A stretch of DNA of 64,000 nucleotides, from contig NZ_FOGT01000016.1 in NCBI RefSeq assembly GCF_900111295.1, positions 1-64,000 of the forward strand, read 5' to 3'. Every line of letters begins with the position of its first letter. The first letter of the stretch is position 1. Position numbers and translations under genes: made by a program. The notes beneath the pieces were generated by a model that ran no database searches, was not told the DNA's origin, and was given only the letters and a program-made list of their open reading frames with translations. This document shows, one piece after another, positions 42,504 to 51,395 of this stretch. This DNA comes from Salipaludibacillus aurantiacus (GTDB lineage Bacteria; Bacillota; Bacilli; Bacillales; Salisediminibacteriaceae).

Positions 42504-43139
42504 ATGAGATGTAAATCAGCTGTTTTCTGTCTTTGTTTTTCACTATTAGCTGTTTCAGCCTGTCAGGGCGAGGCAAGAAATGAGACACTTGACGATTCAC
42601 CTTACCATGCTTTTGACGAGCATGAACACCAAAAAGGAGAAGGGTACGGATTTATAAACCAGCAGCGATACCGAAATAACCCTATCGCCAGGATGGTTAC
42701 GAGAGACGACCGTCCCAGCCGGGGCATGAATGGTTATGCTGATGGCTCTCCACTGGAGATGCGTTCCCAGGAGCATACCCACCCTTATTTGAGGAAATCT
42801 TTCACTGATGTCCCTGAGCACTATAAACAGCCTGAAGACAGAAGAGAACTTCCCGGGTCGCTGGAAACGAAGGTGGCACATCTCATAAAAGAAACAGATC
42901 CCTACGCCGGAATAGTTATCGTCGAGACAGATACAGATTTATTCATAGGTCTGAGAAGCGGTAAAGACCAAAAGGATTTAACATTAATCGAAACATCAAT
43001 TAAAAATCAAGCAGATAAACAGACTGTCCATTTTATTTATTCCGGTAAAGGACAGGAAAAACTTGCTCACATAAAAAAGCAAATGGAAAAGGGGAGACCG
43101 GAAGCCATGTTATTAAATGAACTGGAATCTTTAAAATAA
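42504..43139 (+). CDS. YhcN/YlaJ-like sporulation lipoprotein
   Basis: 211 residues from the ATG nine bases after AAAAGG. Signal peptide with lipobox AVSAC (Cys20). A His/Asp-rich variable region follows, then PGSLETKVAHLIKETDPYAG, IVIVETDTDLFIGLRSG and the C-terminal KQMEKGRPEAMLLNELESL, matching the YhcN/YlaJ spore lipoprotein domain. Members are made in the forespore and sit in spore membranes. No sigma-G-type promoter was pinned down. Confidence 0.75.
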   Translation: MRCKSAVFCLCFSLLAVSACQGEARNETLDDSPYHAFDEHEHQKGEGYGFINQQRYRNNPIARMVTRDDRPSRGMNGYADGSPLEMRSQEHTHPYLRKSFTDVPEHYKQPEDRRELPGSLETKVAHLIKETDPYAGIVIVETDTDLFIGLRSGKDQKDLTLIETSIKNQADKQTVHFIYSGKGQEKLAHIKKQMEKGRPEAMLLNELESLK

Positions 43140-43291
43140 TTTTTTCCTGCCGCGGCCGGCGGGATTTTTTTGTGGGATAAAAAGCTGACGGCTGAAGGGA
43201 ATAAAAGTTATAATAAAAAGAGGAGACGCACGGTCATTTGAAGAAGTTAGTGTGCTCATGCCAGATTATTTATCCGGAGGTGCTTTATAAC

Positions 43292-43804
43292 ATGAAAACA
43301 TTTCGCCTGTGTTCGTTAATGATATTATTTGATGAAGATTTAAAGAGCAATGAAGAAATAAAGGGAAAAGAAATACCTTTAGTTGAAGGTCTCATTATTA
43401 ATAAAGAAGAAGCTGAAAAAAACTGGCTGCTTGAAGCGGTATTAGACCCGGAGTGGGAGGAGTTTTTCCGGGAATATAAAGAAAAAGAACAGCCGTTTAT
43501 GACAGAAGTTACGATTACTAAACGGACAAATGATCCTGCGACACTTGTATGTGACGTTAAATCTGTGAATCAGCTTGAAAACCATATTAGCGTTCATTTG
43601 GAAGGTGTCCTTGTCGTTAAGAAAGAAGATTTATCCGATATGCTTATTAAAAACCTTATTGAGGAAGGGTTTGAAGGAAAGGCCCTTTATAATGAATACA
43701 GAAAGCGGAAAAAAGACAGAGGCAGGGCTATTCAGGGCATTTTAACAAATGCTTATGAACAAGTTAAAGAAAAAGGGTATTATACGAGCGATACTCAGAA
43801 ATAA
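43292..43804 (+). CDS. YwpF-like protein
   Basis: 170 residues from MKTFRLCSL, preceded by CCGGAGGTG; a longer frame from 43238 exists but lacks family similarity. Blocks EGLIINKEEAEKNWLLEAVL, TITKRTNDPATLVCDVKSV and LIEEGFEGKALYNEYRKRKK match the YwpF family of Bacillus. Function unknown; in B. subtilis ywpF lies near genes under competence/degradative control. Confidence 0.78.
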   Translation: MKTFRLCSLMILFDEDLKSNEEIKGKEIPLVEGLIINKEEAEKNWLLEAVLDPEWEEFFREYKEKEQPFMTEVTITKRTNDPATLVCDVKSVNQLENHISVHLEGVLVVKKEDLSDMLIKNLIEEGFEGKALYNEYRKRKKDRGRAIQGILTNAYEQVKEKGYYTSDTQK

Positions 43805-43877
43805 CGAAAAAACAAGGGCCATCTTTTCTTAAAAATGGCGTTTTCTCCAGTGCTGTTAGAGAAAGGAGGAGGAAAAA

Positions 43878-44732
43878 GTGAAAATTATTGATGCCCATAT
43901 TCATGTTTCTCATATTCAATCCTTCTATCAGACAGCTAAAAAAATGTCCAGGGTTGATTATTCTTTCCGCGGGCTGAAAAAAGAGATGGAACAAAACGGC
44001 GTTACCCTCGCAGTTGGGATGGGGCTCCGGGAGATAGAAGGGGGAACCGGTTTCCCTGATAAGGCCCCGCCTACACCTATGGGGCTTGATCTGCTTCCTG
44101 AGGGAGACAAATCTGTTTACTGCTGTACTGGCGTCAATCCTTACAAACTGGGGCGAAAAGAACTGGCCCGGCTTGAGAAGGACCTTCTCAAACCTCATGT
44201 CACTGGTATGAAAATATATTTAGGATACTATCCTTTTTATGCGCACGATCCTGTTTATGACCCTGTTTATTCTCTTGCCGCACAATATAATGTCCCTGTC
44301 GTATTCCATACAGGTGATACTTATTCCGAGCGGGGGATTCTTAAATATGCCCATCCGTTAACGATTGATGAAGTGGCAGTCCAGCACCGCCATGTGACGT
44401 TTGTGCTTGCTCATTTCGGCGACCCGTGGATGCTGGATGCAGCGGAAGTGGTATATAAAAATTCGAATGTTTTTGCTGATTTATCCGGTCTTATTATAGG
44501 AGATGAAAAAGAAGTCAGCCGTCTATCCGGGACCCCGCATTTTTTTGATCATTTAAAACACGGTTTGGCTTTTTGCGATAACTATGAAAAGCTGATATTC
44601 GGTACAGACTGGCCGCTTGTAAGGATGAAACCTTATATCGAATTTATCCAGTCCCATATTCCTTCGTCCTATTGGGATGACGTATTTTATAATACAGCGA
44701 TGCATGTATACCCGAAACTGAGGGGAAGATAA
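43878..44732 (+). CDS. Amidohydrolase-family metal-dependent hydrolase
   Basis: 284 residues. TIM-barrel amidohydrolase_2 pattern: IDAHIHVSH (H7, H9), VVFHTGDTYSERG, FVLAHFGDPWML, and the catalytic Asp in FGTDWPLVRMKPY. It should hydrolyse or decarboxylate a small carbon substrate; which one is not evident. GTG start after AAAGGAGGAGG. It stands alone, convergent with the next minus-strand gene only 12 bp away. Confidence 0.85.
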   Translation: MKIIDAHIHVSHIQSFYQTAKKMSRVDYSFRGLKKEMEQNGVTLAVGMGLREIEGGTGFPDKAPPTPMGLDLLPEGDKSVYCCTGVNPYKLGRKELARLEKDLLKPHVTGMKIYLGYYPFYAHDPVYDPVYSLAAQYNVPVVFHTGDTYSERGILKYAHPLTIDEVAVQHRHVTFVLAHFGDPWMLDAAEVVYKNSNVFADLSGLIIGDEKEVSRLSGTPHFFDHLKHGLAFCDNYEKLIFGTDWPLVRMKPYIEFIQSHIPSSYWDDVFYNTAMHVYPKLRGR

Positions 44733-44744
44733 GGCCGGCCGAAT

Positions 44745-45113
44745 TTACGGGAGCTTTTTATCTCCATAAGTGAACAGACTTTCGATCCGGCGGCTGACCT
44801 GGTTTTTTAAATGCGCGTTTAAATATTTCGCAGTCAGTACATAGCCTCTGAAAAAAATGGTATATTCCGAAAAGGTTTGATCATAATCATTTAATTGAAT
44901 TTTTAAGCCCAGCTTTTTCATCGATCGTCTTGTCTCATACATTTCACGGCTAAGACGGTGCAGGGTCACTTCCAATAAACGGATATAAGGATCTTTTAAT
45001 TTTAAAGGTGCCTGATCCAGACGGGCCAGGTCTTTTTCAAGCACTTTGCGAGCCATCTCAAGCAGGATGTAGGATTCCGTCAGACGTTCTTCTTGTGCTG
45101 TGAGTTTGGCCAT
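44745..45113 (-). CDS. YhjD-like helical protein
   Basis: 122 residues, all helical and basic. The segment LEKDLARLDQAPLKLKDPYI-RLLEVTLHRL resembles YhjD-type proteins of Bacillus (KLKxPYxxLIE), with a C-terminal FFRGYVLTAKYLNAHLKNQV. Function unknown. AAAGGAGG lies before the ATG. Confidence 0.65.
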   Translation of the reverse strand: MAKLTAQEERLTESYILLEMARKVLEKDLARLDQAPLKLKDPYIRLLEVTLHRLSREMYETRRSMKKLGLKIQLNDYDQTFSEYTIFFRGYVLTAKYLNAHLKNQVSRRIESLFTYGDKKLP

Positions 45114-45221
45114 TACGGGTCGCCTCCTTTTTCATTTTCGTGGTTCCAAACAGAATACGAACATGTGTTCTTATTTTTATTTTAACCCGTTTTTTTTAAT
45201 AGTCAAGAGGGAGTCGCTGGC

Positions 45222-45252
45222 AAAAAAAATCACACAATAGAATATTGTGTGA
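45222..45252 (-). terminator. Terminator of the Ric gene
   Basis: CACACAAT-AGAAT-ATTGTGTG stem followed on the minus strand by eight T. Confidence 0.8.
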
Positions 45253-45265
45253 CCCAAGCATGTTT

Positions 45266-45991
45266 TTAGTTGTTTTGAGCAGTCTTTTCTTCCATGAGCC
45301 TTGGAAATAAAATGTTATTTTCCAGATGGATATGCTGAAACATATCCTCTTCTAAAGCTTCCAGGCGGGTGAATGTCATTTTATAGGTTGTGCAGGCCCC
45401 GGGAGGTGGAGTAAAATCATTAGTGATGCTTCGAATCTTCTTTAAAAGATCGCCAGCGGCTTCATGTTCTGATTCAAGTTCGCTGACCTGCTTAACAGCA
45501 GCCTCCCAATCTGCGGCAGAACGTGTTGTTCCATACTGGTAAATTGCCGGGAAAACCACTTGTTCTTCTTTTACCATATGCTGTTCCAGTTCAGTTCTTA
45601 AGCTGTGGTAAAGCTTATGGAGTTCCGCAAGTTCAGGGCGTGCACCGCCATGAACGCGGAAAATTTTAGTTACATAAAAGCTCAGATCAGGAAGTTCTTT
45701 TGTTAAAAAGCCGTGATGATTGTTCACAATATGGTCAAGCAGAGACATGTAAGAAGCACTGCTCCAGTCTGAGCTGCTTTTTTCTTTCCGTTCATCAGCG
45801 TCGTCCGAAAGAATTTGGAGAGCTTCAAGGATCACTTGTTCTTCCAGATTTTTTTCAGCGATCGCTTCATGAAGCGGCCGGTTGCCGCCGCAGCAGAAAT
45901 CTATGCGGTACTGTTTAAAAAGCTCATCTGAGCGGGGAATCTGAATCACGAGATCTTTAACTTTCGCTTCACGGTTAACAGTATAATTCAT
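45266..45991 (-). CDS. ric: Iron-sulfur cluster repair di-iron protein (Ric/ScdA/YtfE)
   Basis: 241 residues. The N-terminal ScdA_N domain has the FCCGG motif (Cys33, Cys34). The C-terminal hemerythrin domain supplies histidines in HIVNNHHGF, LHKLYHSLRTELEQHMVKEE, SEHEAAGDLL and FQHIHLENNILFPRL. The protein repairs Fe-S clusters damaged by nitric oxide or oxidation. A GTGA-N6-TCAC site lies 60 bases upstream, suggesting control by an Fnr/Crp-family regulator. AGGAGGAG precedes ATG. It fits with the Fe-S-rich PFOR elsewhere in the window. Confidence 0.93.
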   Translation of the reverse strand: MNYTVNREAKVKDLVIQIPRSDELFKQYRIDFCCGGNRPLHEAIAEKNLEEQVILEALQILSDDADERKEKSSSDWSSASYMSLLDHIVNNHHGFLTKELPDLSFYVTKIFRVHGGARPELAELHKLYHSLRTELEQHMVKEEQVVFPAIYQYGTTRSAADWEAAVKQVSELESEHEAAGDLLKKIRSITNDFTPPPGACTTYKMTFTRLEALEEDMFQHIHLENNILFPRLMEEKTAQNN

Positions 45992-46049
45992 TAGTAACTC
46001 CTCCTTTTATTATCATAATTTCAGTTTAAAGGAGAAGAAGAAATTTGTC

Positions 46050-46065
46050 GGTGACGTGGGTCACC
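46050..46065. promoter_or_regulatory. Candidate Fnr/Crp-family operator
   Basis: GGTGACGTGGGTCACC is a perfect inverted repeat with the core GTGA-N6-TCAC of Crp/Fnr-family sites. It lies between the divergent ric and cyclophilin genes. Confidence 0.45.
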
Positions 46066-46138
46066 AGCTCTACAAAAAAAGAGACTCGCGTGTAAATAAT
46101 CTTTAGCAGCGTCATTAAAAAATAAGGGGAAATGCAAA

Positions 46139-46870
46139 ATGAAGAAAGCAAATCTATTAGCAGGTTCAGGACTCTCTCTTATGCTCCTTTTGGCAGGATG
46201 CGGGGAAGAAAATAATCAAAATAATGTAAATGAGGTAAATAATAATGGAGACGGCACCGGGGAAGCTGCAGAATATCCACAGTTATCTGAAGAAGTAGCT
46301 GACAATGAAGAGGAGGCCGTCCTCCGCACTAACTACGGGGATATTCACGTGAAGTTATTTCCTGAAGCAGCACCTAAAGCTGTAGAAAACTTTATGACAT
46401 TAGCTGAAGAAGGCTACTATGACGGCGTTATTTTCCACCGTGTCATTGAGGATTTTATGATTCAGGGCGGTGACCCTACAGGTACAGGCGGCGGTGGTGA
46501 AAGTGCGTTTGGAGAGCCGTTCGAAGACGAATTTGATGAGTCAGTGGCTCATTTCAGAGGGGCACTGGCGATGGCCAACAGTGGCCAGAATACAAACGGC
46601 AGTCAATTTTACATTGTCCACGCGGGACCGGACCAATTAAGTGAAGAAGCTTTTGAAGCCATGGAACAGCAAGGAATGGATTTTTCAGAAGACCTTAAAG
46701 AAAATTATCTGGAACTGGGAGGGACGCCCCACCTGGATGATGGACACACCGTTTTTGGGCATGTGATTGATGGCATGGATGTGGTCGATGATATCGCGAC
46801 CGCAGAAACAGAACCCGTTGACCGTCCAGTTGAAGAAGTAGTCATTGAATCAGTGGAAGTTATTGATTAA
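46139..46870 (+). CDS. Lipoprotein peptidyl-prolyl isomerase (cyclophilin)
   Basis: 243 residues. Lipobox LLLAGC (Cys21), an N/E-rich linker (about 25-55), then a full cyclophilin domain: VIFHRVIEDFMIQGGDPTGTG (active-site Arg/Phe), FRGALAMANSGQNTNGSQFY and HTVFGHVIDGMDVVDDIA. An insertion of about 30 acidic residues sits after FYIVHAGP, as in other Bacillus lipoprotein cyclophilins. It should assist folding of exported proteins outside the membrane. The ribosome site AAGGGGAAA precedes ATG. Confidence 0.92.
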   Translation: MKKANLLAGSGLSLMLLLAGCGEENNQNNVNEVNNNGDGTGEAAEYPQLSEEVADNEEEAVLRTNYGDIHVKLFPEAAPKAVENFMTLAEEGYYDGVIFHRVIEDFMIQGGDPTGTGGGGESAFGEPFEDEFDESVAHFRGALAMANSGQNTNGSQFYIVHAGPDQLSEEAFEAMEQQGMDFSEDLKENYLELGGTPHLDDGHTVFGHVIDGMDVVDDIATAETEPVDRPVEEVVIESVEVID

Positions 46871-46885
46871 TTGCATAAGTAACCA

Positions 46886-46923
46886 TGAGGCTGCCACCAG
46901 CAAGTTGGCAGCCTCATTTTTTG
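46886..46923 (+). terminator. Rho-independent terminator
   Basis: GAGGCTGCCA / TGGCAGCCTC stem followed by ATTTTTTG. Confidence 0.85.
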
Positions 46924-47060
46924 TTTATACGTTTAACCGGAACTTCGAGCTGCACGGGAGGGCCTGGCAGGAAAGGGACCGCCCACCAGGGGAAGAGCCG
47001 TGCTAAAAACGTCAAGCAGCCGTTAAACGAACAGGGATTTTTCATGGAAGAAAATAATAA

Positions 47061-47089
47061 TTGACTATTTTAATGTACCGGTGTACTAT
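47061..47089 (+). promoter_or_regulatory. Promoter of the YtrA-type ABC operon
   Basis: TTGACT, 17-bp spacer, TACTAT. The -10 box lies inside the GTGTACTA inverted repeat described next. Confidence 0.75.
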
Positions 47090-47102
47090 TTGATTAGTAC
47101 AC
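47081..47102. promoter_or_regulatory. Operator for the YtrA-type repressor
   Basis: Perfect inverted repeat GTGTACTA-N6-TAGTACAC covering the -10 box. Operators of this type are bound by YtrA-group GntR regulators, and such a regulator is encoded in the same operon. Confidence 0.7.
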
Positions 47103-47130
47103 TAGAGCATAAGGGATTGCGAGGGGGAAG

Positions 47131-48048
47131 ATGATGAAACCAGCAATTGAATTAAAAAATGTCCGTAAAGAAATAGGCAGGAAAACAATTATTGATAATG
47201 TATCTTTAGCGATGTACCCGGGGGAAGTCTTCGGCTTGTTGGGGCCTAACGGAGCAGGTAAGACGACGACAATCAGGATGATGGTTGGTCTCATGAGGAC
47301 AACAGACGGATCAATCACGATCTCTGGCAACGATTTATACAAAAACTTTGAAGAAGCCGTATCGCGGGTAGGCGCAGTGGTTGAAAATCCGGAGATGTAT
47401 GACTATTTAACCGGCTACGAAAACCTTGTTCATTATCAGCGGATGTTAAAAGGAGTGACAAAAGAAAGAATTAAAGAGGTGGTGGAGCTTGTAGGCCTGT
47501 CCCGCCGAATGCATGAGAAAACCGGCACGTACTCTTTAGGAATGAGGCAGAGGCTCGGCTTGGCTCAGGCTTTATTGCATAAGCCTGAGCTCCTTATCCT
47601 TGATGAGCCGACAAACGGGCTTGACCCTGCCGGAATCAGGGAAATCCGCGCCTATTTAAGGAAGCTGGCACATGAAGAAGGAATATGTGTCGTCGTTTCA
47701 AGCCATCTGCTTTCCGAAATGGAAAAAATGTGCGATAGAATTGCGGTCATACAGGAAGGGAAGATTATTCAAGTTGCCCAGGTATCTGACTTTGTAAGAC
47801 AATCGGAAGACTTATGGTATATAGAGGCGGAACCAAAGGCCGAAGCTGCTGAGCTGCTTCACTCTCTTCTTAATGTCAAACCTGAAGAGTATAAGGAAGG
47901 GTTTCATATCACTGTTAAAAAAGAAAAGGTGCCTGATTTATTAAAAGGTTTAATCAATGAAAATGTGGCGGTGTATCAAATAAGAGAAGCAGATAAAAAT
48001 ACATTGGAAGAACAATTCCTGTCATTAACAGGAGGTGAAAAGAAATGA
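47131..48048 (+). CDS. ABC transporter ATP-binding protein (BcrA-like)
   Basis: 305 residues. Walker A GLLGPNGAGKTTT, signature YSLGMRQRLGLAQAL, Walker B LLILDEPTNGLDP, H-loop VVVSSHLLSEME. The C-terminal 90 residues are the extension seen in bacitracin/lantibiotic-type exporters. It pairs with the permease that starts four bases before its stop. Cell-envelope antibiotics induce homologous ytr operons in B. subtilis (known), so a role in envelope stress is inferred. Confidence 0.9.
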   Translation: MMKPAIELKNVRKEIGRKTIIDNVSLAMYPGEVFGLLGPNGAGKTTTIRMMVGLMRTTDGSITISGNDLYKNFEEAVSRVGAVVENPEMYDYLTGYENLVHYQRMLKGVTKERIKEVVELVGLSRRMHEKTGTYSLGMRQRLGLAQALLHKPELLILDEPTNGLDPAGIREIRAYLRKLAHEEGICVVVSSHLLSEMEKMCDRIAVIQEGKIIQVAQVSDFVRQSEDLWYIEAEPKAEAAELLHSLLNVKPEEYKEGFHITVKKEKVPDLLKGLINENVAVYQIREADKNTLEEQFLSLTGGEKK

Positions 48049-49001
48049 GCCTGTTTATAAACCTTGTGCAAAATGAGTCGATGAAAATATTCAAAAAGAC
48101 GGGTACTAAAGTGATGTTTCTTATTCTTATCGCCTTAATTGCGGTGATTGGTTTAGTGACACGTTTTTTTATAGGGGAACCGGCCGATGAAGCAGCCGAT
48201 TGGGAAACGGTGCTGCAACAAGAGGTCCAAATGATTGAACAGCAGCTTGAAAGCGGGGAAATTCCTCCGCGAGCTGCAGAGGGACTTCAGGAACAGCATG
48301 ACCTGTATATGTATCATTTGGAAGAAGGGATTGAACCTTTAAACTCTTCCCACCGCTGGTATTTCATAGTAAATAATCCTCAATTTGTTAATTTTTTGAC
48401 AATGTTTACGGTTATAATTGCGGCAGGAATTATTGCAGGTGAGCATTCTAACGGGACGATTAAGCTTCTATTAATCAGACCAGTAAAAAGGTGGAAAATC
48501 CTGCTTTCCAAATGGCTGGCTGCTATGCTTTTTTCACTGGTAATGCTCGCGACTTTGATCATTTTTTCAGTGGCTGCTGGTTTTCTGATTTTTGGGTTCA
48601 GCCCCGAACCTGTGAGAGTAGTGGAAATAGCCGGTGGCTCTATTCGTGATATGCATGTGGCTTTATATGGCGCTGTAATGTATGGATTAGCATATATTGA
48701 ACTGATTATCATGACCACATTTGCCTTTATGATTGGGACAGTGTTCAGAAACCAGTCGCTCGCAATCGGCTTATCGCTCGTCCTGTTGTTTACAGGGGGG
48801 CAGATCGCGTATTTGCTGAGCAATTATAATTGGATGAAGTTTTACTTGTTTGCCAATACGTATATGATTCAGTTCTTTGAAGGACAGCCCATCATTGAAG
48901 GATTAACGCCGCTGTTTTCATCAATTGTGCTAATAGTTTATTTTTCCCTGTTTATGCTCATTGCAATGGTGGCCTTTACTAAAAGAGATGTGGCAGATTA
49001 A
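48045..49001 (+). CDS. ABC-2 type permease
   Basis: 318 residues. One N-terminal helix (about 22-42), an extracellular loop of about 80 residues, then five helices (about 115-310). GEHSNGTIKLLLIRPVKRWK is the characteristic ABC-2 cytoplasmic coupling segment. GGAGGTG precedes the ATG, which overlaps the ATPase gene by four bases. Partner of the BcrA-like ATPase. Confidence 0.88.
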   Translation: MSLFINLVQNESMKIFKKTGTKVMFLILIALIAVIGLVTRFFIGEPADEAADWETVLQQEVQMIEQQLESGEIPPRAAEGLQEQHDLYMYHLEEGIEPLNSSHRWYFIVNNPQFVNFLTMFTVIIAAGIIAGEHSNGTIKLLLIRPVKRWKILLSKWLAAMLFSLVMLATLIIFSVAAGFLIFGFSPEPVRVVEIAGGSIRDMHVALYGAVMYGLAYIELIIMTTFAFMIGTVFRNQSLAIGLSLVLLFTGGQIAYLLSNYNWMKFYLFANTYMIQFFEGQPIIEGLTPLFSSIVLIVYFSLFMLIAMVAFTKRDVAD

Positions 49002-49054
49002 AAGTTTTGGTAGAATAAGAAAGGATGTAAAGAAGTAACCTCTTAAGGAGGGGA

Positions 49055-49441
49055 ATGCCATTGGGCCTTACGTTTGATAATAACCGGCCCATCTATTTGC
49101 AGCTTATGGAGTATTTGTACGGGCAAATTTGCCGGACCGATCTTAAACCCGGAGAGAAGCTTCCTTCTGTCCGGGAATTAGCTGTTAAGGTGGGCGTCAA
49201 TCCTAATACTGTATCGAGAACTTATATGGAAATGGAACGAAAGGATATCGTTGTTTCCAAAAGAGGGCAGGGAACATTTGTCACGGAAGACATAACCGTG
49301 ATTCAGGAATTAAGAAAAAAAATTGCTGATGATAAAATTGGTGATTTTATTCTTATGATGAATCAGATTGGACTTAAAAATGAGGAGATCCTCCAATTAA
49401 TGGAACAGAAAATGGCGTCCCGCAAGGAGGAAGAAGAATGA
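49055..49441 (+). CDS. GntR-family regulator, YtrA group
   Basis: 128 residues: a winged-helix domain (FDNNRPIYLQLMEYLYGQIC, KLPSVRELAVKVGVNPNTVS, KRGQGTFV) and a short two-helix C-terminal part, as in YtrA. It probably represses its own operon by binding GTGTACTA-N6-TAGTACAC at the promoter. ATG at 49055 is close to AAGGAGG; TTG at 49061 has better spacing. Its stop overlaps the next ATPase gene by four bases. Confidence 0.9.
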   Translation: MPLGLTFDNNRPIYLQLMEYLYGQICRTDLKPGEKLPSVRELAVKVGVNPNTVSRTYMEMERKDIVVSKRGQGTFVTEDITVIQELRKKIADDKIGDFILMMNQIGLKNEEILQLMEQKMASRKEEEE

Positions 49442-50139
49442 ACGAGCCTGAAATTTATTTAAAAAATGTCACCAAAAAGTACTTAAGACAACCAGCTTTA
49501 GAAAATATATCATTTCAGTTAAAAGGGAGCGGAGTTTACGGCGTGCTTGGTGAAAATGGAAGCGGAAAAACAACCTTACTCAAACTGATTGCCGGCTTGT
49601 TAAGGCCGTCCAGTGGAACGGTCAAGGTTATGCACCGTCCTGTTTCAAGATTATCTTCAAAAGATATCGCCTATCTGTCTGATGCGGACTCTCTGTATTC
49701 CTTCCAGTCGGCTCAGCAGCTGATTCACTTCTGGGAAAAGGTGGCTCCTGACTTTTCAAAAGACAAAGCCTTTAGCATGATCAGAGAACTTAATCTGGAT
49801 GTAAATATGAAAATAAAAAACCTTTCAAAAGGAAACAGGGCAAGGCTTAAACTTGTAATAGCGCTGTCGCGGCAAGTGCCTGTGCTTGTGATGGACGAGC
49901 CTTTATCGGGGCTTGACCCGTTAGTAAGAGAGGATATTTTAAAACTTATTGTGATGAATGCAGATGTGGAGCAGCAGCTGCTCATACTATCCACACATGA
50001 AGTGAGTGAAGTGGAAGCGTTTCTCGACCACGTTATTTTTATGAAAGACGGAAAATGTATTCTGGAAGAGAACGCAGAAGTATTAAGAGAACAAAAAGGC
50101 CAGTCCCTTGTGGCGACAATGAGGGAGGTGCTGGCCTGA
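49438..50139 (+). CDS. ABC transporter ATP-binding protein (YtrB-like)
   Basis: 233 residues. Walker A GVLGENGSGKTTLL, signature NLSKGNRARLKLVIAL, Walker B LVMDEPLSGLDP and H-loop STHEVSEVE. The length is that of a single nucleotide-binding domain without the BcrA extension. The middle region SDADSLYSFQSAQQLIHFWE is like YtrB/YxlF proteins that follow YtrA-type regulators. It works with the permease that overlaps it by one base. Confidence 0.9.
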   Translation: MNEPEIYLKNVTKKYLRQPALENISFQLKGSGVYGVLGENGSGKTTLLKLIAGLLRPSSGTVKVMHRPVSRLSSKDIAYLSDADSLYSFQSAQQLIHFWEKVAPDFSKDKAFSMIRELNLDVNMKIKNLSKGNRARLKLVIALSRQVPVLVMDEPLSGLDPLVREDILKLIVMNADVEQQLLILSTHEVSEVEAFLDHVIFMKDGKCILEENAEVLREQKGQSLVATMREVLA

Positions 50140-50948
50140 TGTGGTGGTCTTTATATAAAAAAGAATGGCAGGAGAGCTTATTTCGTTTTGCCGTGAGCCT
50201 CGCTCTTCTGACTGCTGCCTATGTCTTCATCTATATATTTATGGAAAGAGAAACACCGCTTGTGTTTGCCGTATCCCTGGCGGTCGTTTTTCTTCATATT
50301 TTTTATTTGTTCATTATGCTTTTAGCTTCTTTAATAAAAGAGTGGAAAGAGAACACGAGCCATTTATGGATGAACCTTCCCGTAAAGGGTTACGTTTTAT
50401 TGTCTGCAAAACTGGCTGCAGCTTTTACCCAATTTCTCATCTCAATCAGTTATGCCATTGTGGCGGCTGACCTCATTTTGCAGAGAGCGGTGCGCATGTT
50501 TGAAGACTCAGCGGCTGAGGGGCTCACCGGGATAATTAGTATGCTTGTGCCTTTATTCAGGGAGTTAATTCCGTGGGTGTTGCTGGCCGTCACCAATGGC
50601 GCCCTTCAATTGGGGATTGCAGCCATGTTTATTTTTATCTTTTCAAAAGTCGTTCGTCCATTCGGCTGGCTCGCAGCTATCGTTCTGACTGTATTGACTA
50701 ACTATATTTACACATGGATAAAAAATATACCGTTAATCGAGAGGATTACAGAGTGGACCCCTTTGCTTAAAGGAGAAGAGATCCAGGAAAAAATCTATTC
50801 CCTTTATCCAGGAGGGGCGGAGATAATGGATGGCAGCGAAGGGATAGTGACTAATGTGTACCTTGGCCAGATCGCTGCAGAATTATTGGTTCTTGCCGGG
50901 GCGTTCTTCCTTATTTCATGGCTCCTCGACAGAAAAGCGGAACTATAA
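50139..50948 (+). CDS. ABC transporter permease of the YtrA-type operon
   Basis: 269 residues from the ATG that overlaps the preceding stop (TGATG), with GGGAGGTG upstream. Six hydrophobic helices (about 16-36, 42-65, 88-110, 140-165, 172-200, 242-262). No clear family motif beyond ABC-2-like topology, so assignment rests mainly on position. Last gene of the five-gene operon; a strong terminator follows. Confidence 0.8.
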   Translation: MWWSLYKKEWQESLFRFAVSLALLTAAYVFIYIFMERETPLVFAVSLAVVFLHIFYLFIMLLASLIKEWKENTSHLWMNLPVKGYVLLSAKLAAAFTQFLISISYAIVAADLILQRAVRMFEDSAAEGLTGIISMLVPLFRELIPWVLLAVTNGALQLGIAAMFIFIFSKVVRPFGWLAAIVLTVLTNYIYTWIKNIPLIERITEWTPLLKGEEIQEKIYSLYPGGAEIMDGSEGIVTNVYLGQIAAELLVLAGAFFLISWLLDRKAEL

Positions 50949-50954
50949 AGATAA

Positions 50955-50988
50955 GAAAAAGAAGAGGGCGGCCCTCTTCTTTTTGCTA
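50955..50988. terminator. Operon terminator
   Basis: AAAAAGAAGAGGG-CGG-CCCTCTTCTTTTT, symmetrical and usable in both directions. Confidence 0.9.
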
Positions 50989-50996
50989 TGTAACTA

Positions 50997-51173
50997 TTAA
51001 TCTCTGATCGCATAATAAATCATAAGTATGATTGTTGCAAAAGCTACGATGACAAAAGGCCCTTCCAATAACGACGCCCCATTATCGCCGTTTTCCTCCG
51101 CGAATACGTGAGTCACAGGAGTAAGGAAAAGTACAAGCGCTAAAAACCCAATAGAGAAAAATTGCTTCAGCAT
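50997..51173 (-). CDS. Small exported/membrane protein, 58 residues
   Basis: MLKQFFSIGFLALVLFLTPV, then THVFAEENGDNGASLLEGPF and a second helix VIVAFATIILMIYYA. The first part looks like a signal peptide (VFA cleavage site), the end is a transmembrane helix with a short charged tail. A GGGGGTTAT stretch upstream is a moderate ribosome site. No family recognised. Confidence 0.65.
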   Translation of the reverse strand: MLKQFFSIGFLALVLFLTPVTHVFAEENGDNGASLLEGPFVIVAFATIILMIYYAIRD

Positions 51174-51395
51174 AAAAAGATAACCCCCAATCTGTTAAAC
51201 CAGTCTTACTTTCTATTATAGAAGGATTGGAAACAGGAAGCAATTGAAAAGTGACTAAGAGCCTTAGTGTACCTTTATGCCCATTATAATGAAGTGTATT
51301 AAATCATCCTATACAATAATTGTGTCTTTAGTGGTATTATATTCACAGGAATATTTTCTTAATACAGGTTGACAATGCAAGAGGAGGAAATAATA

